From: Lithospermum erythrorhizon
Lineage: Eukaryota > Streptophyta > Magnoliopsida > Boraginales > Boraginaceae
Direction of reading: 5' to 3'
Assembly (NCBI GenBank): GCA_019722365.1
Contig: JADFUC010000374.1
Location: forward strand, 62,001 to 126,000
DNA: 64,000 nucleotides
Shown: one piece after another, positions 1 through 11,299 of the stretch
Numbering within the stretch: position 1 is the first letter of the stretch
Layout: every line of letters begins with the position of its first letter
Notes under the pieces: generated by a model
The model's database searches: none
Told to the model about the DNA's origin: nothing
Seen by the model: only the letters and a program-made list of their open reading frames with translations
Translations under genes and position numbers: made by a program

Positions 1-399
1 ACACCCAGTCAGTGTTTTGTTGTGGAGGTGCTTTTTCTGGAAAGACCCCACCAAGGTGGGATAGGAGCGTGCTTACATTGTTAGGCAGGCAGCTAAAGTG
101 GTTAAGCTTCCAGGACTTGCCTGCCGCCATTATCCAGGTCTCTATGCCATTGGTGTCGCAGACGCCATTGTCTGTGCTTGTGGATTCAAGGCCAAGACCT
201 GAAAAGATTCCCCGACAAAGATATCCTTGTTCTGATCAAGGAGAACTTCGACTTCAGGCCTGGCATGATGGCAATCAACCTCGACTTGTTGAGGGGAGGA
301 AACTTCAGGTACCAGAAGACCGCTGCATATGGTCACTTCGGCCGTGATGACCCTGATTTCACCTGGGAAACTGTCAAGCTCCTCAAGCCTAAAGCTTGA
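1..399 (+). pseudogene. S-adenosylmethionine synthetase 3' remnant
   Basis: The C-terminal third of a plant S-adenosylmethionine synthetase is recognisable. This enzyme makes SAM from methionine and ATP. Positions about 220-399 read cleanly through the family's conserved C-terminus, including [20 protein letters not shown] and DDPDFTWE, to a TGA at 397-399. Upstream, the expected GGAFSGKD, DPTKVDRS, VRQAAK and YAIGV blocks are present at 30-200 but in different frames, so at least three small indels separate them. The copy continues beyond the left edge, so its full length is unknown. Plant SAMS coding regions are usually intronless, so an old retrocopy cannot be told from a decayed duplicate here. 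No single-frame protein can be made from this segment. Confidence 0.85.
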
Positions 400-1712
400 T
401 TCAGCATATAAGTATATTATCAACTTTTCTGCAACCTTAGTCCGGGTTGCCTCAAGAATAAACAAGGCTACACTAAAGATAATACTCAGTCGATATTTTC
501 TAAACATTCCACATATCATATTGTTTTGCCTGAAGTCTTTTGATGCATTTTACAATGTTGATAGCTGAGTGAATTTTTATTGTCAAAACATGATGGTATA
601 GTAGTTTATGGAGTTTTTGAATTGTTTTGTATTCGTTACTAAATCAGTCTTAATATATTGTAATCCATTATAGTTAAAGATTGTTTTGTATTTTAAGTAT
701 TAATGAAAAAAGTATTGAGTTTACCATTGTTTCCTTCCGTTCTTCACATTCTCGATACATCAGTTTTATCACTTGATTGGAATTTTCATTAATTTATAGT
801 GTCTTTGAACAATTTAAGTAATTGTTTTTTATCTGAGACTCAGTATTGAAGTTGTAGTTAGTGGGAATGCTAATACGGAGTATATATTGTTGTATTGAAT
901 TGCAATATGGTGATCAAAGGGTGAAAGGATCTGCTTCAGGGGGCGTAGGAGATTGTGTGCTACGCTATCTGCTATAAACGCACAGCAAATGGATACATAA
1001 CCACCCGGACCACCCGGGCGGGAAGCTTGAAACTGGAACTGACTTGCAAATGGATACAGAACCACCCGGTCGGAAGCTTGAAACAGTACCTGAAGTCAGT
1101 AAAGCTTCTAGGAAAAGTGGCATAGCTGAAGATCCTATGTCAGAGACTCAAAGAGAAGTATTCCCTAACATTTCAATTGATATGAATGATGTTATTATGC
1201 ATATGGAATTGATGGTCTCCAGGCTATGGGAGTACCAATGGACCCAAGAAGGGATATACTGATAGGCTGATAGCATTGTGTGAAAAAACAAAGTACTAAG
1301 AAGTAGAGACTCCTTGCTTGTAATTAACCAATTTTCCAATTTCTCACAGTGGTTTTCTTGGTTGTTAGTTTCCAATGTAAATTGTGGTAGCTGTGAATTT
1401 TGGATGCAGAAGTAGATGTCTCAAGAAGTCAAGAACATAAACTCCCAAGCCTCAGTGTGCATAAAAATTTATACAATCCAACTAAAAATTCTAAAGCGTA
1501 GCCAATCAATAGCTAACTGATATGAAGATAAAAATACTAAGATACGCTTTCTTTTTTCTCCCATGACATGCTCCAATCTAATGATTTATCCTCCTCATTG
1601 ATCACTTTCTCATTAGCATAGTTCTTGAAGTTTAAGTTGAGAAGGAGGTTTCTCGCTGAAAATTGAATGATATCCATAAGCATATCAATAGGTATTACAT
1701 TTGCTTGAATAG
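400..1712. other. spacer with a small unassigned open frame
   Basis: AT-rich sequence follows the SAMS remnant. At 988-1085 an imperfect tandem duplication of about 50 bp contains GGATACA..ACCACCCGG and GGAAGCTTGAAAC blocks. A 72-codon frame at 1044-1262 (+) has coding-like composition (FPNISIDMNDVIMHMELMVS), but I do not recognise it. It has no clear start context or neighbouring exons. It may be an exon fragment of a decayed gene. Confidence 0.35.
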
Positions 1713-4700
1713 TTAATCAACTTCAGAGAACTTCCCAGGCTGAAACCGATTGTACAGTGCTGCGGAAACAGCTTCAAGTCTTTTCTTATCCTGAAGAAAC
1801 CACAAATCTTGTGTTAGTATCTTTACTGGTAATCACCTTTACTACTACATTTTAAGTAACCCACTACCCACCAGCAATTTCATTTGCACCTTCCTAAAGC
1901 TAATTTGTGAGAGGCCTTCCTTGATTTGGTGTAAACTTGGGGCCGCCTCTAAGAAACGTTAACTAAAGAGAACAAAAACGCAAAAAGACGCATATGCATA
2001 TGGAAGATCCGCCACCATTGTGGAACATTTAAATCTACAATCTTTGATAGGAGGCTGAGCAATTTCAATCTGCTTAATAAGACAATAGCACGAGTTAAAC
2101 AAAAAAGGAACAGAACCATTCAAACTGGTGATAATTATTCTAATTTGATGAAGTATTCTTGGGGAATGATATATGAAATTTGACAGGTAAAAGCACTCCT
2201 TCAAGCAGATTAAACAGTGATGCTGGGAGAGGCTTGAAAAAGCTTGGCAAATTTTGAGGCAAGGGAAATGGTAAAAGAGCTACTTATTAATAGATGTGCA
2301 TTGTTTGAAATGACCTGTACAGACAAACTAAGTGGAGGAAGAGCAACAGTATAAGGAGACTATTATTACATGTGTGTGGAGTTCGATGGCCAGAATATCA
2401 AATTTCCTCTCTATACGCTGGGCAAGTAAATTAACACTTCTTTGAGCAATTTGAATTAAGCATTTGTAAATCTCCCCACTGAATTTCCACAGTTTTCGAA
2501 TTGATCCACAGGACAAGGGATGGTTGTAATCAAGAATACCTTTTACTCAACTGAAAGAGTTAAGGCTGGACATGAAATGGTCTCTTATACTAGAAGGCCG
2601 CTCGATTTAGATAATTGTGTCAGACAACCCATTTGTTATCCAATTCAAAAAGTTAAACATTTATTAAGTGTAAGAAATGATAAATATCTGCACTTGATCT
2701 GCAAAAAGGACAAGGTCGATTCCTCATTTCCTCTTATGAATCTCAATTGTAGAAGACCATGTTTCAAACAGCAATAGCTAAAGTATTTGGTTGGATGTAT
2801 GTGACTATATAATACAAACTGATTTTTGAAAATCTACCTAGACTATGAAATATCAACAAGAATGGGTCTGTGAAGGACTAAAGGAGTCTTAAGCATTTTA
2901 TTGCACTATAAATCAGTAATTGATTCCTTTTTGTGAAAAAAAATGTATATCCAAATTCAAACAAGTTCCAAGCTTGGCACATAGGAAGTTTTGGGCGAAG
3001 AGACCAAACTAGCTGTGATTTGGTCTAGCTTGGCTTTTATTTTGAACTTGGACCATCAATCATAGAATATTTACGCAAAAAAATCCAAATATTTCTGATT
3101 AATCGAGTTCCTAGGCATTGCTAAATGAAAAGTAATCTTTTTGAGGAAATGGCTCCAATTTTTTAAACTCTGACCATCCACAAGTTCAAATGAAAGCATT
3201 AAACATAAGCGAGCTATCCAATAATACGAAACTTAAAGAATCAAAGATCGAAGAAGATACCAAAGGCATGGGGAGCTGATCATGATGTAGCAGTTCGGTA
3301 ATACCTTCAGGCAATTGAGCCATCTAATCAAATAAGAAAGGCCACATCAGTAAACGCACATAGTCTGTGCTATAAAAAATAGATGAAGAATTCGTGCAGA
3401 CAGAAGTTTAAGTTTAACACTGAAAACTTATGGAGTGGACTACTGGGTAAATATTTGGTCTGTGCATCCCAATAAATTAGAATGGAACCTGACTTCATAT
3501 TACATTTTAAAACATGTCTCTCTTGTCTCTCTTAACGTGCAAATAAATTGAAGATAGAGCATTTTCACACACAATCATATATAACCATTGAAACAAACAA
3601 CGGGATAAGACACTCATCAATAATGGAATTTAACCATGAAATAATATCATTTGAGTATCTGACCCTATTCGATTCCCAGTGCATTTCTACCTGGGCCAAA
3701 TTTGTTCCCACATTTCAAATTTTCATCTGCAGCCTAGCCAAGTAATGAATTATATAAGATTTCAACCTAGTTCACTAATCTAGAAAGAACTAAACCTTCT
3801 TTAACTCCAAACCCAAGACATTTTGCCATCCAGATATAAACAGTACTATCACTTCAAATTTTAATTGACGACATTAAAAAAAAAAGGAGTAGATTCAAAA
3901 GAACATTTATGGAAAACACATAAAGAAGAAACACCTAAAGAAAAAATAAAATGAAGACGAGACTCACCAATCGAACTCCAAATGCTTTTGCAACACCAGC
4001 AACTGTGACATCTGATTGTAATGGGCCAACTCCCCCGTATATAAATACCTGGAATTAGCGGAAGAAGACTTGTGCTCAACTTAGCTAACAGATTAGGTGG
4101 AGATGTAGATGTTAATAAACACTTGTGGAGATTTACACTCCCATCTTACCAACCCCAATTTTGGCTATGACATTAAGAAATCAAGGGATTTCATTAACCG
4201 GTGAGCTTTTAAAGAGAGTATAGATTTTTACCTATATCAAGTTTGGAGGACTCTATCCTTCTAACTCTCAGCCAAAATCTATCTGGTTAGTAGAAAACAA
4301 TTTATTAGTTTTAAAAAACAAGGACACCAAACCAACTACACTTGGCTGGATATAAAATGAGAGGATGAATAACATGGTTGAGACCTGTATGGATACAAAA
4401 CATGTCCAGGAAGGCAAGATGCGAATTTAAATATTTTTGCGAGTATAAAAGATCTCCATTCGATTGAGAAATTCATCTAGAAATCTGATGAAACAATGAA
4501 TATTACAGTATGACACTAATCGAAAGACATTCTTAAAAGAGTTTCATAGTGTAAGCTTCTTTAATTGTAAATATAACTCACTGCAAAATATGTTGATGTG
4601 AAATATTATTCAGTCCAAGTATTAATGGTTGCCTAAAAAGGAACCAGACTAACATTTTTTAATTTTATAATAATGGGAAACAATTTAAGAAGCAGCCCTT

Positions 4701-7700
4701 AAAGTATGGGTGGATTATATGGCAGATCATTTGAAGATAATTTGTTGACAACTATTATTGCTAAACCAAGCATCATTACTTGATAAATTCGAAAGTTGTG
4801 ATGAATTGGTCCAACCTATAGGAATGTGAATGCCAAGATCCTAAATATCCTTGATGACCCGAACCTGAGCTATGGAACCAACAGAAAAATCAATTACATA
4901 TACAATCGCAGGGATAAAAATTTCCAAACTTAGAAGTAGGGCAAGGATAAAAAACTCTTCACCCATTGATATGTATCTAGGGCCAAATGGAAAATTCTAC
5001 ATATCATGATATGAAGACATTTGTATTAAGTAACTGATGCTTAAGGGAGAAATAATAATATAAGCTCCAAGCCAAAATAAAAAAGGCAAGCTTGAAGAAT
5101 AAGCATTCCTACTTAGTTACAAGACTACATCAGTTGTAACAGTATAGATTTGCTAAATTTGAGCTGCTAGCAAAGAAAATTTTGGAGATAAGTCTGTGGA
5201 ATGAGAGGCACCCAATGAAACCTAAAGTTAACTTATGAAAGAAAATATATTGATGCATAAGGGTCATGTAATGATATATGGAGATATGCAGTAAAATGAA
5301 TCTGACCAAACCCCAAGCAATCTTAATTAGTTAATTGGAATAAAAATTTAGGATAGAGAACTAATTAATGAAGTATAGCAACAAACAAACTTCAAACATA
5401 ATTATTCGGCAGAAATAGAAATAAGTCCTGCAAGAATAGACTTACAGGATCTCATCACCAACAGCAATTACTGAGGCGGTGAACAATCGACTAGTTAGTA
5501 AATTCTCATTTCCTAATCCATACTGGCAGAAGTGAAGGTCCACCATCGGAAGCAGGGTACTTCTTCTTTACTCTCCCGGCTCTTTCCAACCTTCCATCTT
5601 GAAGTAAGTATGCTGGCCTAAATTTTTCTTCACTCTTGCTCGAGCCCGTGGTGGATAAAAGTGCATTTGGGACAGTATCATGAATGCTACCAATTGAAGT
5701 GTAACTGCATTTATATAAACATGGAACTATCAAGCACAATTTATAAAAGTAGAGCAAGTAGGTATAAGGAAGAATAAAATAAATGACAGCCTTGGGACTT
5801 CTACCTACAACAAAGCATTCATAATAACACTGTTATTAAATAGAACTGCAGCACGTAAGATTCTATGGCCAAGCTCCCGAGCATCAAAAGAGCATGGATA
5901 AAACGGGTACCCCTGATCATAGAGGCTACAGTATGGGACCTTGGAAGTTAAAAGGAAAGCCCAAACATCCCTGTACAGGATTAATGGGAAAAATTAGCAT
6001 TCTTTCTTCTTAAGAGAAAGACCCAAATAAATAATAAGCTTTTATCTTATTCCTTACTATATGGGAGGAGATATAATACTATTGATATAACTGGGTCTAT
6101 AAGCATTTCTTTTATGGAAAAATATTATAAACTAAGCACATGATAGCAATCTGCTCCAGATCCTACATTGAAACATGATAAAAGCTAGATAGGGAATGAA
6201 CTAGAGAATCTCCCTTCAAACTACTAATAAGGTCATTGGATCATCAACATGCCCCAATGCCTTTCAAGAGCTCCCGCCTAAGTAGAAACCGGGGGAGGGG
6301 GATAGTATGCAACTGATTAATAATTTAACAAGTGAAGGCTATTAAGCACCCACCAAGAGTGAAGTGCAATCCACTATCTACTACCACAGATGTTAGCTGA
6401 AGGTAGTGCATGCTTCATTTTGATTTATTCCACCTAAGCATACATCAAGAATTCCCTGGCATTCATATCCATTACATAAAGATTTGTTTTGAACCAACTA
6501 AACAGAATAAGTAAATTTTGGAGATTTTATTCTGAAGTAGCACACCTTCCTTAAAAGAGCTCCATGATTGAATATTATCCAACCATGCTTTAATTGTATA
6601 GAGTTCATTTTGGAAACAAGTTAGGTGACTTATAATCAAATTATTATCGTAAGATGTATTAGTAACTGGTATTGATCATTTACCTTTTGAAAGCAAAATT
6701 TTCTAAATTTAGCACCTCCTATAAGTATCGTATATTAATTAAGGAACACCAGAAATGAAAATTAAAGCTGCTCCGAGAGAAGAAGCGGTAGAGCATTTTG
6801 AGTAACTCTTTGGTAATTAGACTCAGAGGACCAATCCAAAATTGGATTCACTCTCATAAAAGGTACAAACTGTGTGGAGCTTGTGAGACCTGTTTTGGCC
6901 AACCTGGGAAAAACATGTTCAAATATGCATATTAGCCTCAGACACGCAATTCAATAATACAAGCAACTAACTTTATGTATCTTAATACCGCAGTAGGATC
7001 GCCAATTCGAACACCCAAGAAAATTGCTCTTGGCTAAGTTAGCCTTAGAAGACCCCTCTTAAAACCAGACTCCAGTTTTCAAGATTTAATGATATCCAAT
7101 TGCAATCCATAACTGCTCAAATAATAGCCAAGAATATGTTAATCAACATAAGGTAAGTACATCACTATACTCAAGAGGAGGCAAATATAGAATCTGTGTA
7201 TCTACGGCAAACTGATAAAAGCTTTATGGATAGGCCAGTGATACATCAACATCACCACCTAATACTTCTAAGAAGCTCCCCGCCAAGGGGTTAAGGGGAT
7301 AATGTGATGTTCTACCTGTGGGGGAGGTCAGTCAATTGACACGGGCAGATGACCATGATATTTCAGCTGCAAATATACCTGCAAAGTGGTATATCAAATT
7401 TTTCACTCAGAATGAAATAAGAAATGAAAAACGGAAAGGAGAGACATTCTTCCACATACGAATCTGCAGTTTCATAAGTGAATGAGTTGATCTCCGGGAA
7501 TGCAGATGGGCTCTCAAAGTATATTGTTCTGATTGGAAATGGAACCTTTTTTTCTTTTGATTTTTAATAATTGCCATTTTTCAAACTTGATGGCAAAAAA
7601 TAGCTCAAGGCCAAGCAGAGTGTAGTAAACCCCAAGCAAAATGTAGATTTATTTATCAAATGTAAATGGATCACCACAGGCAAGGAAAGAAAGAAAGAAC

Positions 7701-7757
7701 AGAACCCTATAGTAGAATCTTTCCATTTCATTAAAGCTAAAGGCAACCTCTTCAATA
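1713..7757 (-). pseudogene. decayed FAD synthetase / PAPS reductase-family gene
   Basis: Remnants of a plant homologue of Arabidopsis At5g03430 (PAPS-reductase-type PP-loop domain plus MoCF/CinA-like domain) lie in correct order on the minus strand. Recognisable exons: ~7670-7757 (IEEVAFSFN), 7460-7545 (FPIRTIYFESPSAFPEINSF), 6989-~7030 (AIFLGVRIGDPTA), ~6820-6905 (VGQ..FMRVNPILDWS), ~5908-5975 (RDVWAFLLTSKVPYCSLYDQG), ~5449-5704 (TSIGSIHDTVPNALL, then TASVIAVGDEIL), 3969-~4050 (VFIYGGVGPLQSDVTVAGVA), ~3655-3735, 3261-3323 (MAQLPEGITELLHH), ~1990-2070 (IEIAQ) and 1713-1790 (GKFSEVD, stop). Several splice sites survive. The PP-loop GGKDS is frameshifted, the exon around 6850 has lost bases and its donor, the exon around 5520 changes frame, and the exon around 3700 carries a frameshift and stop. 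An unprocessed, non-functional copy is the best reading. Confidence 0.85.
6241..6305. repeat. Au-like SINE fragment
   Basis: ATGCCCCAATGCCTTTCAAG followed by CTCCCGCCTAAG matches the core of Au-type plant SINEs and the two better copies near 56.6 and 57.2 kb. Only about 60 bp are recognisable. It lies in an intron-equivalent of the decayed FAD synthetase gene. A weaker relative may lie at 7245-7350 (GCTCCCCGCC, AAGGGGATAA, later CAATTGAC). Confidence 0.5.
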
Positions 7758-9190
7758 CTGTACATTACATCAAGATTAGATCTCGGTAATAAATAACCAC
7801 AAGCAGATGAGGATGATAAAGCAATATCAGAGTCAAATATTAGGTGTATTAATGAAAACAATATCCACCATAATATGTATCTCAATTATAATTGCCACAT
7901 ATTTAACAAAAGTTGTTTCTGGAAAGGCATAACTCAGAGAAAACCAATTCACTTCGGTGTATATGGTCCAAAACATATTCAAGAGTACTTTTAATAACTG
8001 AGAAAGGGTACAATAAAGTTACAGAAGTAAACCATTTGCCAATCGCCCTCTATCCCCACCCAAAACACACACTCAGTGCATAGTATACTAGTTGTAACAT
8101 ACATTCTGTACATACCGGGCGAAAGCTATTACAAATCAGTTGAATTTGCAGATCATCAAACTGAGGGTGCATCTCTTAGTCATGATGTTAAGTTAAGCAA
8201 TAAAGTGCATGAGGTCGATGCTCCTAGCCATATGAAAATAATAAACGGCACTTCATAAAGATGAGTACTGACCAGGAAAGTACTTGCCATTTCAGCTTGA
8301 TTCGGCGATGCAGTTAATGTATGTAATAGCATTGAGTTACCTGGGGTCAGTTTCAATTACCAATACCATACACAAATAAACCATACAACTGCCCCAAATT
8401 CCAAAAAAACCGATGTTTATTCTGCTAACTCACCAAAAGTATAAACTTAAGCAAACCTATATTAGTAACTACAGTACAAAACCCACAATGCCCTAGACCC
8501 AGTTTGGTTCTGCTTGGTGAACCAAATAAGTATTACTTTCCTGCTAACTAATGCTAACAGAGGCAATACCTAATATCAAGAAACATGAAAAACACAGAGT
8601 GAGCAAAGAATTGAAACCACGATTTAGAGCGTGCAAGAGCTCATGGAATGAGCATGTGGCCAAGTATTCAGATGGATTCTTTAGTCTACTATCACTTCTT
8701 CACTTTCTAATAGGCTTTTATCAATCGCATCTTTTCTAGACATTCTTAACTAAATTTCTGCAAGCATTAACCATATCTTAAATCAGATAAATGACTAACA
8801 AAACAACTGGGATTCATTTAACAACCTAATTGGTAACAAAACCAAACTCCATCATAACAAAAGATAACATACACTTGTAAATCATATAAAGATCGAACTT
8901 TTACCAAAAAGCATAAAAGAAAGATGGGTATGTTTTGATTTACTTCAAAAGATTAATCTTTTTATCTGCATAAATAATAATGGTATGTTTGATTTATCAA
9001 AATGATTGAATTTTGATGATTTTGACACTAAAATTCTTACGTTTGAGCTGAAGGTCTGGGTAGCCAAGCAATGTAGTTCTGAATCTTCTTCTTTTTTCTT
9101 TTGATTAATGATTGGGCCTTGACTTAATTGGAAATTAAACTGGGAACCCATATAAACAAATAACACCTATATGACCTGACAACCATATAA
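7758..9190. other. spacer upstream of the FAD synthetase remnant
   Basis: No intact gene is visible. A first exon of the decayed gene is expected here. A short minus-strand stretch near 8300-8325 faintly resembles the family's NNAIYVI segment, but the match is too weak to annotate. Confidence 0.3.
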
Positions 9191-9485
9191 AAACTGAATT
9201 TTTATCAGCATAAATAAAGATGGTATGTGTGATTTATAAAAAAAAAATTGATTTTTTATTTGCATAAATAAAGATGGTATTATTGGTATGTGTAATTTAT
9301 TCAAAAATATTGAATTTTTATCAGCATGAATAAAGATGGTATGTTTGATTTATCAAAAATATTGAATTTTTACTCAAAAGTATGAAGAAGATGGTATGTT
9401 TGATTTATCAAAAATATTGAATTTTTATCAGCATAAATAAAAATGGTATGTTTGATTTTTCAAAAAAAATTGAATTTTTGATGAG
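9190..9485. repeat. AT-rich minisatellite, about 60-bp unit
   Basis: About five imperfect tandem copies share GAATTTTTATCAGCATAAAT, AAAGATGGTATGT and TTGATTTATCAAAAA. Unit length is roughly 57-65 bp. Related but more diverged units extend to about 8925. The array lies between the FAD synthetase and CYP97C remnants. Confidence 0.8.
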
Positions 9486-11299
9486 ATTATGGTTAAATTT
9501 TTAATTTTAAGCCAAGAGCTAAGCATGGCGCAATTTGAAATGTAGGAAGATTGAATCTTTTTTGTTGATTATTGATTAGTTTTATGGGGTCAAGCAAAGA
9601 GCAGAAAAGAAGATGCGGTCAATGGATGCCACAGGTTGGATATCCTTATGGTGTAATCATACCAGAGGAACCTACAAGAAATGTGGAAAACTGCTTAATT
9701 ATTTTGGACCACTTTCTGATAACTGGGATCAAAGGAGGGAGTATGGTGTAGGGTCGAATTCAAAGGAAGATTCGATTTGTGGGGTTGACAAATGTTTTAT
9801 GGATTGACTTTTAAGGATAGAAGAGTGAGGATTTTAAGGACAACAGTTGTGGAGTCAATTACCAAATACCACAATTTTTGGGATGATTTTCTTAATGATC
9901 AGTTTGCGAAACCAATCTAACTGTAGCGACGGTCGTATTTTAGATGAAAGAATGATCTCTGCAACCCAAGATCATGAGATCGATTTAGCTTCCTTACGCT
10001 TTCTCAATGGAATCTCAGAAGACTTGACTTGACTCAGTGGGTTTAATCTGTATCAGATAATAATGACACCCAAACTAATAATATATCCAATTAATAATTC
10101 TGTCAGGTCCACATTATCAAAAATTATTGCAACTATATTTTTTAAAAAGTGTGTGTGCAGGGGGGCTTGAGAGCTTCACCACTCTCTTGCCCCTCAACGG
10201 CCTGACACAACAACACGAGGATCATCTAGACCATTTATGCATGACACAATAATATGATGATGACCAATGTAATGTTCTAGTATAAGAAGTTACTAAATTT
10301 AGAAGATTAACTTCTCGACGACAACCTTTCAAACCCAAAAGGCGAAGGAGCATACATTAACTCATTCTAGAGTTTATTACAATTAGGAAAGGAACAAGGA
10401 AAGACCAGAGCAATGGTAATATATAGAAGTTACATACTTGTAGAAAAGTTTAATACAAACACACAAAGTACATTACAAAAGGGAAACTTGTTCTTGCTCT
10501 TCCAGACTGAAGTTGCCTCTTTGTGCATTTGTATTCTTGGCTTTATGGGGATACTCATGTCTTTTTTGCTTAAATAGCTCTCCTTTTTTGTTTACTCAAC
10601 CATTGACCCATCCGGACGGGAGACGAGCTGCAAACGGACCCTTTGATAATTTTCATCACCTCAATAAGGCAATCTTGTTTATTTAATATTTATTAAAAGT
10701 GTGGACTCTTCAGCAAAAACACCAGCAGCCTGGGATAATTGGTCTGACCGTCTGTATATATTTAATAACCATAACAATGAGTAATTTACGTCAATTCTAA
10801 AGCCAAGAACCTAGAAGTTGGTAGGTAGGCAATTTTAATTATTTATGTTGGGTGATCTTTAGGCCTGGTGGAATTTAAACAAAAGCTTATATATAAACAA
10901 AATATTGACTATAACCTCTTGGAGTACATAAACGAAGACCTCACAAGCAATATCCTACATAACAAAAAATAAATAAAACATATCCATAATCAACTAGAGG
11001 AATATGATTCAAACTAGACTAAAATAAGATTCTCTTGAAATGAAACTAGTAAGACATGGCTAATTTCCCCTTGGGAATTCAGAAACAAGACTAGGTTGAT
11101 AAGGCCTTTGACACTTACATTAAATCCCTGGAAATAAAATTAGAGGTCAGTGTACGAATATAGTTAAAGTCTGTTAATTTGCTTGGTGGAGCCGTGGAAG
11201 CTTTATATATCAGCATGATTTATATCTTTTTCATCTGTTTTGGAAGTACTATCTTAAGGAAAAGGGTGTATTTCTTTCTTGGGTAGAAGAAAAGGGTAT
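9486..11299. other. spacer with possible gene remnant
   Basis: Positions 9600-10030 have higher complexity than the surroundings and contain plus-strand open frames. One frame reads GYPYGVIIPEEPTRNVENCL at about 9635-9695 and then breaks. I do not recognise the family, and no splice pattern is clear. The rest, to 11.3 kb, is AT-rich and shows nothing further. Confidence 0.3.
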
